From positions 1-52,267 of the forward strand of contig NZ_AKJX01000284.1 in NCBI RefSeq assembly GCF_000276605.1: 52,267 nucleotides of DNA, read 5' to 3'. Of this stretch, positions 1 to 8,147 are shown one piece after another. The notes beneath the pieces are model-generated. The model worked only from the letters and a program-made list of their open reading frames with translations. It made no database searches and was not told the origin of the DNA. The stretch is from Acidovorax sp. CF316. GTDB lineage: Bacteria; Pseudomonadota; Gammaproteobacteria; Burkholderiales; Burkholderiaceae_C. Positions within the stretch are counted from its first letter, which is position 1. Each line of letters opens with the position of its first letter. The translations under genes were made by a program, and so were the position numbers.

Positions 1-1
1 G

Positions 2-1642
2 GCGGGCCTGCCGCTGCCGCAGCAGGTGGTGCTCAAGCCGCCAGCGTCCTTCCGGCTCATCGGCCAACCGGTACCGCGGCTGGACGTGGCCGGCAAGGTC
101 AACGGCTCGGTGGTGTACGGCATCGACGTGCGCCTGCCAGGCATGCGCTTTGCGGCGGTGGCGGCATGCCCGGTGTTCGGGGGCACGCTGGCAAGGGTGG
201 ACGAGCAGCCCGCGCTGGCCCTGCCCGGTGTGCGCCAGGTGGTGAGCATCGGCAACGCCGTGGCGGTGGTGGCCGACCACTCGTGGGCCGCCAAACAGGG
301 GCTTGCAGCCCTGAAGATCGAATGGAACGAGGCGGGCGGGGCCGCGGTAACGACCGCGCAACTCCAGAAGGACCTGGAGCGGGGCTTCAGCCGGCAGGAC
401 GCCGCGGTGGCGCGCTCAGACGGCGACATCGCGGCGGCCATCCAAAACGCCGTGGCGCAGCATGAGGCGGTCTACCATTCGCCCTTCCTGGCGCACGCGG
501 CCATGGAGCCCGTCAACTGCACGGTGCACCTGAAGGCCGACGGCTGCGACGTGTGGGTGGGCACGCAGGCCCCAACGCGGGCCCGGGATGCCGCAGCGCG
601 CGGGTCGGGCCTGCCGCCAGAAAAGATCCGCATCCACAACCACCTGATCGGCGGTGGCTTTGGCCGCCGGCTCGAGGCCGACTACGTGGAGCAGTCCGTC
701 GCCCTGGCCCGCAGCGTCAAAGGACCCGTGCAGTTCATCTGGTCGCGGGAGGAAGACATCCAGCACGACATCCTGCGCCCCATGTATGCCGACCGGTTCA
801 GCGCGTCGCTGGACGCCCAAGGCCACCCCACGTCCATCACGCACCGGGTGGTCGGCTCGTCCATCCTGGCCCGCGTGGCACCGGGCGCTGTCCGCAACGG
901 TCTGGACAGCGATGCCGTGGAGGCGGGCCTGGGCCCGTACGCCTGGCCTGCCGCACGGCTCGACTACGTGCGCCACGAGCCGATGCCCGGCCTGACCACC
1001 GGCTGGTGGCGCGGCGTGGGCCCGACGCACAACTGTTTCGTCGTGGAGAGCTTCGTCGATGAGCTGGCGGCCCTGGCGAAACAGGACCCTGTGCAATACC
1101 GGCTCGCCCTGCTGCCCCAGGGCTCGCGTGCGCGGGCCGTGCTGGAACTGGCAGCACAAAAGGCCGGCTGGACATCGCCGATCAAGCCGGCCGCCACCGA
1201 TGGTTCCCGCAGGGGCCGCGGCGTCGCCGCGCTGTCTGCGTTCGGCAGCCACCTGGCCCAGGTGGCAGAGGTGACGGTGAACGCCGCCGGCGAGGTCCGC
1301 GTGGACCGGGTGGTGTGCGCCGTGGACTGCGGCATGGTTGTCAACCCGGACACGGTGCAGGCGCAGGTGGACGGCGGCATCCAGTTCGGCGTCACCGCTG
1401 CGTTGTGGGGCGAGATCACCATCGAGGCGGGCCGGGTTGCGCAGAGCAATTTCCACGACTACCGGTTGCTGCGACTGTCCGAGGCCCCGAAGGTCGAAGT
1501 GCACATCCTGCCGAGCCGGGAAGCGCCCGGCGGTATCGGTGAACCCGGCACCTCCGTGGTGATGGCCGCCGTGGCCAACGCCGTCTTTGCGGCGACGGGG
1601 CAGCGGGCACGCAGCCTGCCTGTGCGTGTCAGCCCCGCTTGA
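2..1642 (+). CDS. Molybdenum hydroxylase large subunit, 3' part (isoquinoline 1-oxidoreductase beta-like)
   Basis: Partial: the frame is open to the left edge, so the N-terminus lies outside the window. The visible 546 residues match the C-terminal molybdopterin-binding region of the xanthine dehydrogenase/aldehyde oxidase family, most like the beta subunit of isoquinoline 1-oxidoreductase. Seen: a GGGFGRR cofactor-binding loop, the stretch VDCGMVVNPDTVQAQVDGG, and near the C-terminus GIGEPGTSVV, which carries the Glu expected to be the catalytic base. Family knowledge: such subunits hydroxylate N-heterocycles or aldehydes with water and pass electrons to a small 2Fe-2S subunit, expected just upstream. 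The cytochrome gene starting 23 bp downstream is probably its electron acceptor. Substrate cannot be told from the sequence. Confidence 0.88.
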   Translation, partial: AGLPLPQQVVLKPPASFRLIGQPVPRLDVAGKVNGSVVYGIDVRLPGMRFAAVAACPVFGGTLARVDEQPALALPGVRQVVSIGNAVAVVADHSWAAKQGLAALKIEWNEAGGAAVTTAQLQKDLERGFSRQDAAVARSDGDIAAAIQNAVAQHEAVYHSPFLAHAAMEPVNCTVHLKADGCDVWVGTQAPTRARDAAARGSGLPPEKIRIHNHLIGGGFGRRLEADYVEQSVALARSVKGPVQFIWSREEDIQHDILRPMYADRFSASLDAQGHPTSITHRVVGSSILARVAPGAVRNGLDSDAVEAGLGPYAWPAARLDYVRHEPMPGLTTGWWRGVGPTHNCFVVESFVDELAALAKQDPVQYRLALLPQGSRARAVLELAAQKAGWTSPIKPAATDGSRRGRGVAALSAFGSHLAQVAEVTVNAAGEVRVDRVVCAVDCGMVVNPDTVQAQVDGGIQFGVTAALWGEITIEAGRVAQSNFHDYRLLRLSEAPKVEVHILPSREAPGGIGEPGTSVVMAAVANAVFAATGQRARSLPVRVSPA

Positions 1643-1665
1643 AACCCAACAGAACCCGGAAATCC

Positions 1666-2010
1666 ATGTCCGCACCCTACTCCGGCACCGGCCGGCGCGC
1701 CATTACCCGACTTCTCGCCACAGCAGGTCTCGCACTACTGGTCGCGCACGGCCCCGCGCTTGCCAACCAGGCGCTGGCCAACAGCAAGAACTGCATGGTC
1801 TGCCACAGCGTCGACAGGAAACTCGTCGGCCCGTCGTTTCGCGAGATAGCAGGCCGCCACCAGGGCCAGCCCGGTGCCGCAGAGCTCCTGGCCATCAGGA
1901 TCACCCAGGGCAGCAGCGGAGCCTGGGGCCCTGTGCCCATGCCGTCGCAGCCCCTGGTCCAGGCCCAGGAGGCCAAGGCGCTTGCGCAATGGATTCTGGA
2001 ACAGCGCTGA
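1666..2010 (+). CDS. Small periplasmic c-type cytochrome
   Basis: 114 residues. The N-terminus is a signal peptide with Arg at 10-11, a hydrophobic core and cleavage expected after ALA near residue 33. The haem c motif is C43-M-V-C46-H47, and Met92 in PVPMPS is the likely sixth ligand, as in the small cytochrome c551/c552 class. The frame is also open from a TTG overlapping the stop of the preceding gene, but the ATG at 1666 gives a clean signal peptide. It lies directly behind a molybdenum hydroxylase subunit. Several hydroxylases of this class use a periplasmic cytochrome c as electron acceptor, so that is the inferred role. Confidence 0.88.
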   Translation: MSAPYSGTGRRAITRLLATAGLALLVAHGPALANQALANSKNCMVCHSVDRKLVGPSFREIAGRHQGQPGAAELLAIRITQGSSGAWGPVPMPSQPLVQAQEAKALAQWILEQR

Positions 2011-2096
2011 GGATTCGCCCGTACAGGCACACCACGGAGCCCCGTTGGGCTAGCATGGGGCGCCTCCACAGCGTCCACCGTCCATCGCATGCGGCC

Positions 2097-2999
2097 ATGT
2101 CCATGAGTGATATTTCCATCGCCGCCTTGCAGGCTTTTCGCGCAGTTGCGCGCTGCGGCAGTTTCACCGCTGCCGCCGATGACCTGGGGTGCGCCCAGTC
2201 GGCCGTCAGCCGGCATATCGCCTCACTCGAGAAGCACCTGCGGCAGACCCTGGTGCTGCGGGGCCACCGCCACATCCAGCTGACGGCGGCGGGAGAACTC
2301 TATCTGGAAACCGTGACCCGTGCGCTCGACGAGCTCGAGCAGGGGGCAATGCGGGTGGCCAGGGCATCCGGTGCGCCGCCCACGGTGAAGATACTGGCCA
2401 TGCCCTCCTTTGCGGCGCGCTGGCTGGTGCCCCGATTGACACGGCTGCACCTGGCCCGCATCGACGTCGAGATCGAGCTGGCCACATCCATCTGGGACGC
2501 CGACTTCCGCAAGGAACGCTTTGACCTCGGAATCCACTACGGAGATGGCGCCTGGCCCGGCGCACGGCTGCTGATGCACGACAGTCTGGTTCCCGTGGCA
2601 TCGCCCAGCCTTCTGGGTGGTACCCCGCTGCGGCAGATCTCGGACCTGGAGCGCTTTGCGTGGCTGCACGACTCCCTGCGCAGCAGCAAATGGCCCCAGT
2701 GGCTGGCCGCCTGCCATGGGGAGGGCCTGGCCAGCGCCCGCCACATGAAACTGCAGGACACCGAGACCACCTTGACGGCCGCGCAGGCCGGCCTGGGCAT
2801 TGCGATCGGCCATGCCTGCCTGATCGAGCACGACCTGCGTGAAGGGCGCCTGGTGGAGGCCTGGCCCCGGCACGCGCCGCTGGCTGCTGGCTACCACCTG
2901 ATCCAGACCCAGCGCAGCGCCCGCAACCCGGCGGCCCGTGCACTGGCCGAATGGCTGATGGATCAAACGGCGTCGTTCCGCAGCCCCGTGGCCTCTTGA
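2097..2999 (+). CDS. LysR-family transcriptional regulator (GcvA-like)
   Basis: 300 residues, the normal LysR length. It has an N-terminal winged helix-turn-helix (AALQAFRAVARCGSFTAAAD, then CAQSAVSRHIASLEK) followed by a substrate-binding domain with the WDADFRKERFDLGIHYGDG pattern typical of the GcvA/AmpR branch. The frame is open further upstream with another ATG at 2055, but homologous LysR proteins begin close to the ATG at 2097 or the next one at 2103. It follows the cytochrome by 86 bp on the same strand and could control the hydroxylase cluster; that target is inference. Confidence 0.9.
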   Translation: MSMSDISIAALQAFRAVARCGSFTAAADDLGCAQSAVSRHIASLEKHLRQTLVLRGHRHIQLTAAGELYLETVTRALDELEQGAMRVARASGAPPTVKILAMPSFAARWLVPRLTRLHLARIDVEIELATSIWDADFRKERFDLGIHYGDGAWPGARLLMHDSLVPVASPSLLGGTPLRQISDLERFAWLHDSLRSSKWPQWLAACHGEGLASARHMKLQDTETTLTAAQAGLGIAIGHACLIEHDLREGRLVEAWPRHAPLAAGYHLIQTQRSARNPAARALAEWLMDQTASFRSPVAS

Positions 3000-3246
3000 C
3001 CGATGCAGCAGCGCAGAAGACCATTCCGCCGTGCGTGTTGCGCGCCAGAAGCGCGGTGCTGGGGCTGGATCTGCAGGGTCTCCCCGGGCAACCCAAGCCG
3101 GTAGGATGCTGCCGCCTACCGGCCACCCCCCGCATGCACGCCACCTGCTGGCAACGCCCGCGTAGCCCTGCCAGCGCAAAGGGCACCCACCCGGGTGCAG
3201 ACCTGGCGTCCGGCCGGCACGGCCGGATGCCGCAAGGTTTTTCCAA

Positions 3247-3273
3247 TTGAGAATTCGTTCTCATCTGTATGAT
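3247..3273 (+). promoter_or_regulatory. Fur-box-like palindrome overlapping a promoter
   Basis: TGAGAA (3248-3253), a TTCG spacer and TTCTCA (3258-3263) form a perfect inverted repeat resembling the TGAGAAT/ATTCTCA type of Fur site. It overlaps a plausible sigma-70 promoter: TTGAGA (3247-3252), a short 15-bp spacer and TATGAT (3268-3273). The element sits just in front of the DUF2946/TonB receptor/ABC operon. Iron-dependent repression by Fur is inferred from motif and context. Confidence 0.6.
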
Positions 3274-3292
3274 GGCACCCCAGTCGTCTCCC

Positions 3293-3637
3293 ATGCACCC
3301 GTTACTCCTGCGCCTCCTGCTGCTGGCCGTGTTCTTCAACACGGCCATTGGCGTTCCCCTGCACCTTGCCGCGGGCAAGCACCTGCAGGTGGCGGCCAGC
3401 GCCGCGCAGGCGCCGGACACCGGGCCGCCTGCGCCCGAGCATGCGGAGCATGGCCACGGCGCATGCGCCTGGTGCCTGGCCCAGGCGCAGCAGGCATATG
3501 CGCTGGCCTCGGCCGCACCGCCGGTGCCACCGTGCGCTGAACCGGCCGCCACGCAGCCCCCCGGGCCACGGTCGTGCTTCATCGCCGCGCCGGACCGCTG
3601 GCCGTTCGCCGCGCGCGATCCACCGCGCCACGCCTGA
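3293..3637 (+). CDS. DUF2946-type small secreted protein with His/Cys cluster
   Basis: 114 residues with an N-terminal hydrophobic segment (residues 3-22) that is a signal peptide or membrane anchor. The middle carries H50-x2-H53-x-H55-x2-C58-x2-C61, a compact candidate metal site, and a further Cys pair lies near the C-terminus. Short proteins of the DUF2946 family have this layout and often sit beside TonB-dependent receptors or copper genes. An earlier in-frame ATG at 3269 lies inside the predicted -10 element, so 3293 is preferred. It is the first gene of the operon, 126 bp before the receptor. Metal identity is unknown: the operator suggests iron, the residues would also suit copper. Confidence 0.68.
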   Translation: MHPLLLRLLLLAVFFNTAIGVPLHLAAGKHLQVAASAAQAPDTGPPAPEHAEHGHGACAWCLAQAQQAYALASAAPPVPPCAEPAATQPPGPRSCFIAAPDRWPFAARDPPRHA

Positions 3638-3763
3638 GCCCCCCGCTCCCCTCCACCCCCGTTGTTGCCGCTGGTGCCTTGGCACCGGCCCGTCCCTGCG
3701 CGCGCTGCCCGGCTGGCTGGCGCGTGCGTGTCCCGCATTGCCTGCCGATCCCTGTTCACCACC

Positions 3764-5932
3764 ATGCCCCTTCCATCCCACCACCTGCCTTCGCCCGCCC
3801 CGGCAAGGCCTGAGCACTTCTGGCTGCGCCTTCCCCTGGCCCTGGCCGCCGCGGCGCTGTGCACCGGCCACGCCATGGCCCAGGATGCCCAGCCCCAGCT
3901 GTCCACCATCGATGTGGTCGGCCGCACCGAGTCGGGCGCCTACCAGTCGGAAGAGGCCGCCGGCGCCAAGACCGAGCTGCCGCTGCGCGAGCTGCCGCAG
4001 TCCGTGCGCATCGTCACGCGCCAGGCCATCGACGACCTGGGCGCCACCAGGCTCGACGAGGTGCTCGACTACGTGGGCGGTGTCTCGCGCCAGAACAATT
4101 TCGGCGGGCTGTGGGACAACATCGCCATCCGCGGCCTGCCGGGCAATGAGAACACCGGCATGGCCACGCTGCTCAACGGCTTCTCGTCCAACCGCGGCTT
4201 CAACGCACCGCGCGACCTGGCGGGGGTGGAGCGCATCGAGTTCCTCAAGGGCACGGCGGCCGCACTGTATGGCAGCAGCGAACCCGGCGGCACGCTCAAC
4301 ATCGTCTCCAAACGCCCACTGTGGAAGCCCGCGCATTCGGTGGAAGGCTATGTGGGCAGCCATGGACTCCAGCGCGGCGCCTTCGACAGCACGGGGCCCA
4401 TCGGCGACCACATCGCCTACCGGCTGAACGTGGCGGTGGAGGACCGCGACAGCTTTCGCGACCACGTAACGGCGCGGCGCGAAGTGGTCGCACCTGCCTT
4501 CACCTGGAAACTCGGGCGCGACACGGTGCTCGAGTATGCCGGCGAGGTGCTGCGCCACGCCACGCCGCTGGACCGCGGGGTGGTGGCAGTCAACAATCGG
4601 CTGGACGCCATCCCGCGCAGCCGCTTCCTGGGCGAGCCGGCCGACGGCCGGGTGACGGTGGAGAACCAGACGCACCAGTTCATCCTGTCGCACGAGTGGA
4701 GCAGCGATTGGCGCAGCCGGCTGGGCCTGTCGTACCGCGAAACCTCGGTCACCGGCTTCTCCACGGAAGCCACGGCGCTGCAGGCCAATGGCAACCTGAC
4801 GCGCCAGCGCCGCTACCGGGACTTCTCGTCCGACGACACGGCGCTGCAGGCCGAGCTGCAGGGCAAGCTCTGGGCAGGCACCATGGAACACGAACTGCTG
4901 CTGGGCGTGGAGAGCTTTCGCTTCGGCATGGATTCGTTGATGCTGCGCGCCAACCCCACGGCAGCCGCCCCCTATGCCATCCACATTGACAACCCGGTCT
5001 ACGGCCAGGCCCAGCCCACGCCGCTGGCCAATACCGACACGCGCGAGCAGCAGCGCAACACCGCCTTGTACGTGCAGGATGCGATCAAGCTCGCGCCCGA
5101 CTGGCGCCTGGTCGCAGGCCTGCGCATGGACAACTACCGCCAGTCGTTGCTGAACCGCAGGGCGGGCACCACGGCCAGCCAGGATCCGTCCTCCACGTCT
5201 CCGCGCCTCGGGCTGAGCTGGCTGCCATCGCCGCAGTGGACGGTGTATGCCAATGCGGGCCGCTCCTTCCGCCCGAACGTCGGCACCGACTTCGCCACCA
5301 ACAGCTTCAATCCGGAGACGGGCCGTGCCCTGGAGCTGGGTACCAAGTGGGAGAGCGCGGACCAGCGCATGGGAGCCACGGCTGCCCTGTTCGACATCCG
5401 CAAGCGCAACGTGCTCACGGCCGACCCGGGCAACAGCGGTTTCTCCGCAGCGGCCGGAGAGATCCGCAGCCGCGGGGTCGAGTTCGACTTCGCGGGCCAG
5501 GTTACCACCCACTGGCGCCTGAACGCAAGCATGGTGCTCAACGATGTGGAAGTCACCAAGGACAACACCCTGGAGGTCGGCGGGCGCCTGCTCAACGTGC
5601 CCAGGGTCAACGGCAGCGTGCTGGCGGTGTACGAGGACATGCTGGGCAACGGCCAGCGCTACGGCATCGGTGGCGGCGTGACCCACGTGGGCAAGCGCCT
5701 GGGCCAGGCGCGCACCCAGGCCGAGGCCAACGCCGCCACGCCGGCCTTCGACCTGCCGGCCTACACCACGGCCAAGCTGGTGGCGTACTGGCGCCTGTCG
5801 CCCACGCTGCGGCTGACGGTGGACGTCGACAACCTGTTCGACACGACCTACTACACCAGCTCCTACAGCCGCGTCTGGGTGGCGCCCGGTACGGCGCGCA
5901 CCCTCACCGTGGGCCTGCAGGCCCGCTTCTGA
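3764..5932 (+). CDS. TonB-dependent siderophore receptor (FhuA/FpvA-like)
   Basis: 722 residues from the ATG at 3764; the frame extends upstream to 3662, but 3764 leaves a sensible signal peptide ending at AMAQ. The plug domain follows, with LPQSVRIVTRQAI, IAIRGL and the GVERIEFLKGTAAALYGSSE segment typical of ferrisiderophore receptors, then about 20 beta-strand segments ending in an aromatic terminal residue (QARF). Role by family: energy-dependent uptake of a ferric siderophore or similar metallophore across the outer membrane. It is separated by 2 bp from the downstream ABC ATPase gene, so the two are probably co-transcribed and translationally linked. Confidence 0.93.
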   Translation: MPLPSHHLPSPAPARPEHFWLRLPLALAAAALCTGHAMAQDAQPQLSTIDVVGRTESGAYQSEEAAGAKTELPLRELPQSVRIVTRQAIDDLGATRLDEVLDYVGGVSRQNNFGGLWDNIAIRGLPGNENTGMATLLNGFSSNRGFNAPRDLAGVERIEFLKGTAAALYGSSEPGGTLNIVSKRPLWKPAHSVEGYVGSHGLQRGAFDSTGPIGDHIAYRLNVAVEDRDSFRDHVTARREVVAPAFTWKLGRDTVLEYAGEVLRHATPLDRGVVAVNNRLDAIPRSRFLGEPADGRVTVENQTHQFILSHEWSSDWRSRLGLSYRETSVTGFSTEATALQANGNLTRQRRYRDFSSDDTALQAELQGKLWAGTMEHELLLGVESFRFGMDSLMLRANPTAAAPYAIHIDNPVYGQAQPTPLANTDTREQQRNTALYVQDAIKLAPDWRLVAGLRMDNYRQSLLNRRAGTTASQDPSSTSPRLGLSWLPSPQWTVYANAGRSFRPNVGTDFATNSFNPETGRALELGTKWESADQRMGATAALFDIRKRNVLTADPGNSGFSAAAGEIRSRGVEFDFAGQVTTHWRLNASMVLNDVEVTKDNTLEVGGRLLNVPRVNGSVLAVYEDMLGNGQRYGIGGGVTHVGKRLGQARTQAEANAATPAFDLPAYTTAKLVAYWRLSPTLRLTVDVDNLFDTTYYTSSYSRVWVAPGTARTLTVGLQARF

Positions 5933-5934
5933 CC

Positions 5935-6723
5935 ATGCCAGCCATGCAACCCCACCCCACCCCTCCACAGGCGCCGGCAACACCGGCTGCCGTACTGCAC
6001 GCCAGCGGCGTCACCGCGGGCTATGGCGCCCGCACCATCGTGCAACACCTCGACCTGCAGGTGCACCGCGGGCAGATCTACGCCCTGCTCGGCTCCAACG
6101 GCGCCGGCAAGACGACCACGCTGAGCCTGTTCCTGGGCTTTCTCGCGCCCACCGCCGGCAGCGTGCGCGTGCAGGGCATCGACCCCGTGGCCGACCCGGA
6201 CGGCGCGCGCAGGCAACTGGCCTACATACCCGAGAACGTGGCCCTTTATGAACACCTGAGCGCACGCGAGAACCTGGCCTACCTGCTGGACCTGGCGGGC
6301 CAGCCCGAGGATGCGCAGGCCATCGGCCAGGCGCTGCAGGCCGCAGGCCTGGACCCGGCGGCCCACGGCCGGCGCGTGGGCGGCTTCTCCAAGGGCATGC
6401 GCCAGAAGGTGGCCATTGCCCTGGCGTTGGCGCGCAGGGTGCCAGCCCTGCTGCTGGACGAGCCCACCTCGGGCCTGGACCCGCAGGCCACGGCTGAGTT
6501 CAACCGGCTGCTGGCGCTGCTGCGTGCGCAAGGCGTGGCGATCCTGATGGTGACGCACGACCTGCTGGGTGCTGCGGACGTGGCGGACCGCATCGGCTTC
6601 ATTGACGCCGGGCGGCTGGTGGAGGAAGTGGCCGCCGACAGCAACGGCGACAGCGGCGGTGGCGAGCGCTTCGACGTGCGCGCGCTGCACCGGCGCTACG
6701 CCGCCCAGGGGGCTGCGGCATGA
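5935..6723 (+). CDS. ABC transporter ATP-binding protein (ABC-2 type)
   Basis: 262 residues. Walker A is G53-SNGAGKTT, the signature region is a divergent GGFSKGMRQK near 149-158, Walker B is ALLLDEPTSGLD with Glu176, and the switch His is in VTHD. It belongs to the ABC-2/NatA-like class that pairs with DUF3526 or ABC-2 permeases. It starts 2 bp after the TonB receptor stop, and its own stop overlaps the start of the first permease (ATGA at 6720-6723), so the three reading frames are tightly coupled. No periplasmic binding protein gene is present, which is unusual for a siderophore importer. Confidence 0.93.
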   Translation: MPAMQPHPTPPQAPATPAAVLHASGVTAGYGARTIVQHLDLQVHRGQIYALLGSNGAGKTTTLSLFLGFLAPTAGSVRVQGIDPVADPDGARRQLAYIPENVALYEHLSARENLAYLLDLAGQPEDAQAIGQALQAAGLDPAAHGRRVGGFSKGMRQKVAIALALARRVPALLLDEPTSGLDPQATAEFNRLLALLRAQGVAILMVTHDLLGAADVADRIGFIDAGRLVEEVAADSNGDSGGGERFDVRALHRRYAAQGAAA

Positions 6724-8147
6724 CGCGCCCCGCCTGGCGGATTGCGCGCGAAGAATGGCGCCTGCTGCTGCGCGACCGCACCGCCCTGCTGGGCCTGGCC
6801 CTGCTCATGCTGCTGACCCTGGTGGCATCGGCCACCGCATGGGAGTCGCGGCGCGCGGCCGATGCGCAGCGCACGCGTTACCAGGCCCAGGCCAACCAGG
6901 AGTTCGAGGCCCAGCCCGATCGCCACCCGCACCGCATGGTGCACTACGGGCACTTCGTGTTCCGGCCGCTGAACCCGCTGGCGGCCTTCGATGCCGGGAT
7001 CGACGCCTATACCGGGCACACCCTGTTCCTGGAAGGGCACCGGCAGAACAGCGCCAATTTCGGGGACGTGCGGCAATCGTCCCTGCTGCTGCGCTTCGGG
7101 CAGCTCCACCCGGCTTTCGTGCTGCAGGTTCTGGCGCCGCTGCTGCTGGTGTTCCTGGGCCATGCGGCACTGGCGCGTGAGCGCGAATCGGGCACCTTGC
7201 GGGTGCTGCTGGCGCAAGGGGTGCGGCCAGGCCAGGTCCTGCGGGGCAAGGTGCTGGCGCTGGCCGGCACGGCCCTGCTGATGCTGCTGCCCGCGGCACT
7301 GGCCCTGGCGTTCATGGGCGCGGCCACGCAACCGGTGCGGGCCGCTGCCATGCTGGCTGGCTATGCGCTGTGGCTGCTGCTCTGGGCGGTTCTGGTGGTC
7401 GGGCTGTCCGCCCTGTTCAAGCGGCGGCGCGATGCACTGCTGTGCCTGCTGGCGGTATGGACGGTGGCCATCATCCTGGTGCCACGCCTGGCCGCCGACG
7501 GCGCCGCGTTGGCCCATGCGCTGCCCACCCGCATGGAGAGCGACATCGCCGTGGCCCGCGATCTGGCCGCCCTGGGCGACAGCCACAACCCCGACGACCC
7601 GTACTTCGCGGACTTCCGCAAGCAGGTGCTGGCGCAGTACGGCGTCGCCCGGGTGGAGGACCTGCCCGTCAACTACAAGGGCCTGCTCGGCATCGAGGGC
7701 GAGCGCATGACCAGCGAGCTCTTCAATCGCTACGCCGCGGACTCGTTCGACCAGCAGGGCCGGCAAAGCGGTTTCATGGACGGCATCGGCATGGTCAGCC
7801 CGCTGCTGGCCCTGCGGCGCCTGTCGATGGCCCTGGCCGGCACCGACCTGGCAAGCTACCGCCGCTTTCTGGAGCAGGGGGAGCACTACCGCTACACGCT
7901 GATCCAGTCGCTCAACCGCCTGCAGGCCGAGAAGATCGCCTATGCCGACGACCGCAACCCCACCCGGCAGAACCGCGTGGACCGATCGCACTGGCACGAT
8001 GTGGCGCACTTCCAGTACGAGCCTGCCGCGCCTTTGGCGCTGTTGCGCTCCGTGCTGCCGGCCGCCGCCGTGCTGCTGGCCTGGCTGGCCGCGCTGTCGG
8101 CGTTGCTGGCATGGGGCGCACAGCACCTCGGGAGGAGCACGCGATGA
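6720..8147 (+). CDS. ABC-2 permease with DUF3526 domain (first of two)
   Basis: 475 residues. One N-terminal membrane helix (about 24-42) is followed by a roughly 100-residue extracytoplasmic segment, then four helices between about 135 and 265, a second soluble loop and a C-terminal helix. This is the layout of DUF3526/ABC-2 permeases (NosY/GldF class). Its start overlaps the ATPase stop by 4 bp and its stop overlaps the start of the next permease. It is inferred to form a heterodimer with the neighbouring permease. The direction of transport is not decided by the sequence; ABC-2 proteins are usually exporters. Confidence 0.88.
   Translation: MTRPAWRIAREEWRLLLRDRTALLGLALLMLLTLVASATAWESRRAADAQRTRYQAQANQEFEAQPDRHPHRMVHYGHFVFRPLNPLAAFDAGIDAYTGHTLFLEGHRQNSANFGDVRQSSLLLRFGQLHPAFVLQVLAPLLLVFLGHAALARERESGTLRVLLAQGVRPGQVLRGKVLALAGTALLMLLPAALALAFMGAATQPVRAAAMLAGYALWLLLWAVLVVGLSALFKRRRDALLCLLAVWTVAIILVPRLAADGAALAHALPTRMESDIAVARDLAALGDSHNPDDPYFADFRKQVLAQYGVARVEDLPVNYKGLLGIEGERMTSELFNRYAADSFDQQGRQSGFMDGIGMVSPLLALRRLSMALAGTDLASYRRFLEQGEHYRYTLIQSLNRLQAEKIAYADDRNPTRQNRVDRSHWHDVAHFQYEPAAPLALLRSVLPAAAVLLAWLAALSALLAWGAQHLGRSTR

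Noticed and set aside
2951..3250. A 99-codon plus-strand frame between the LysR gene and the Fur box
   Set aside because: Starts inside the LysR gene, has no ribosome binding site and no domain, and ends in the promoter region. The gap 3000-3246 shows no other feature.
3302..5983. A long minus-strand frame opposite the TonB receptor
   Set aside because: Shadow of the receptor gene; no recognisable domain and abnormal His/Arg/Gln-rich composition.
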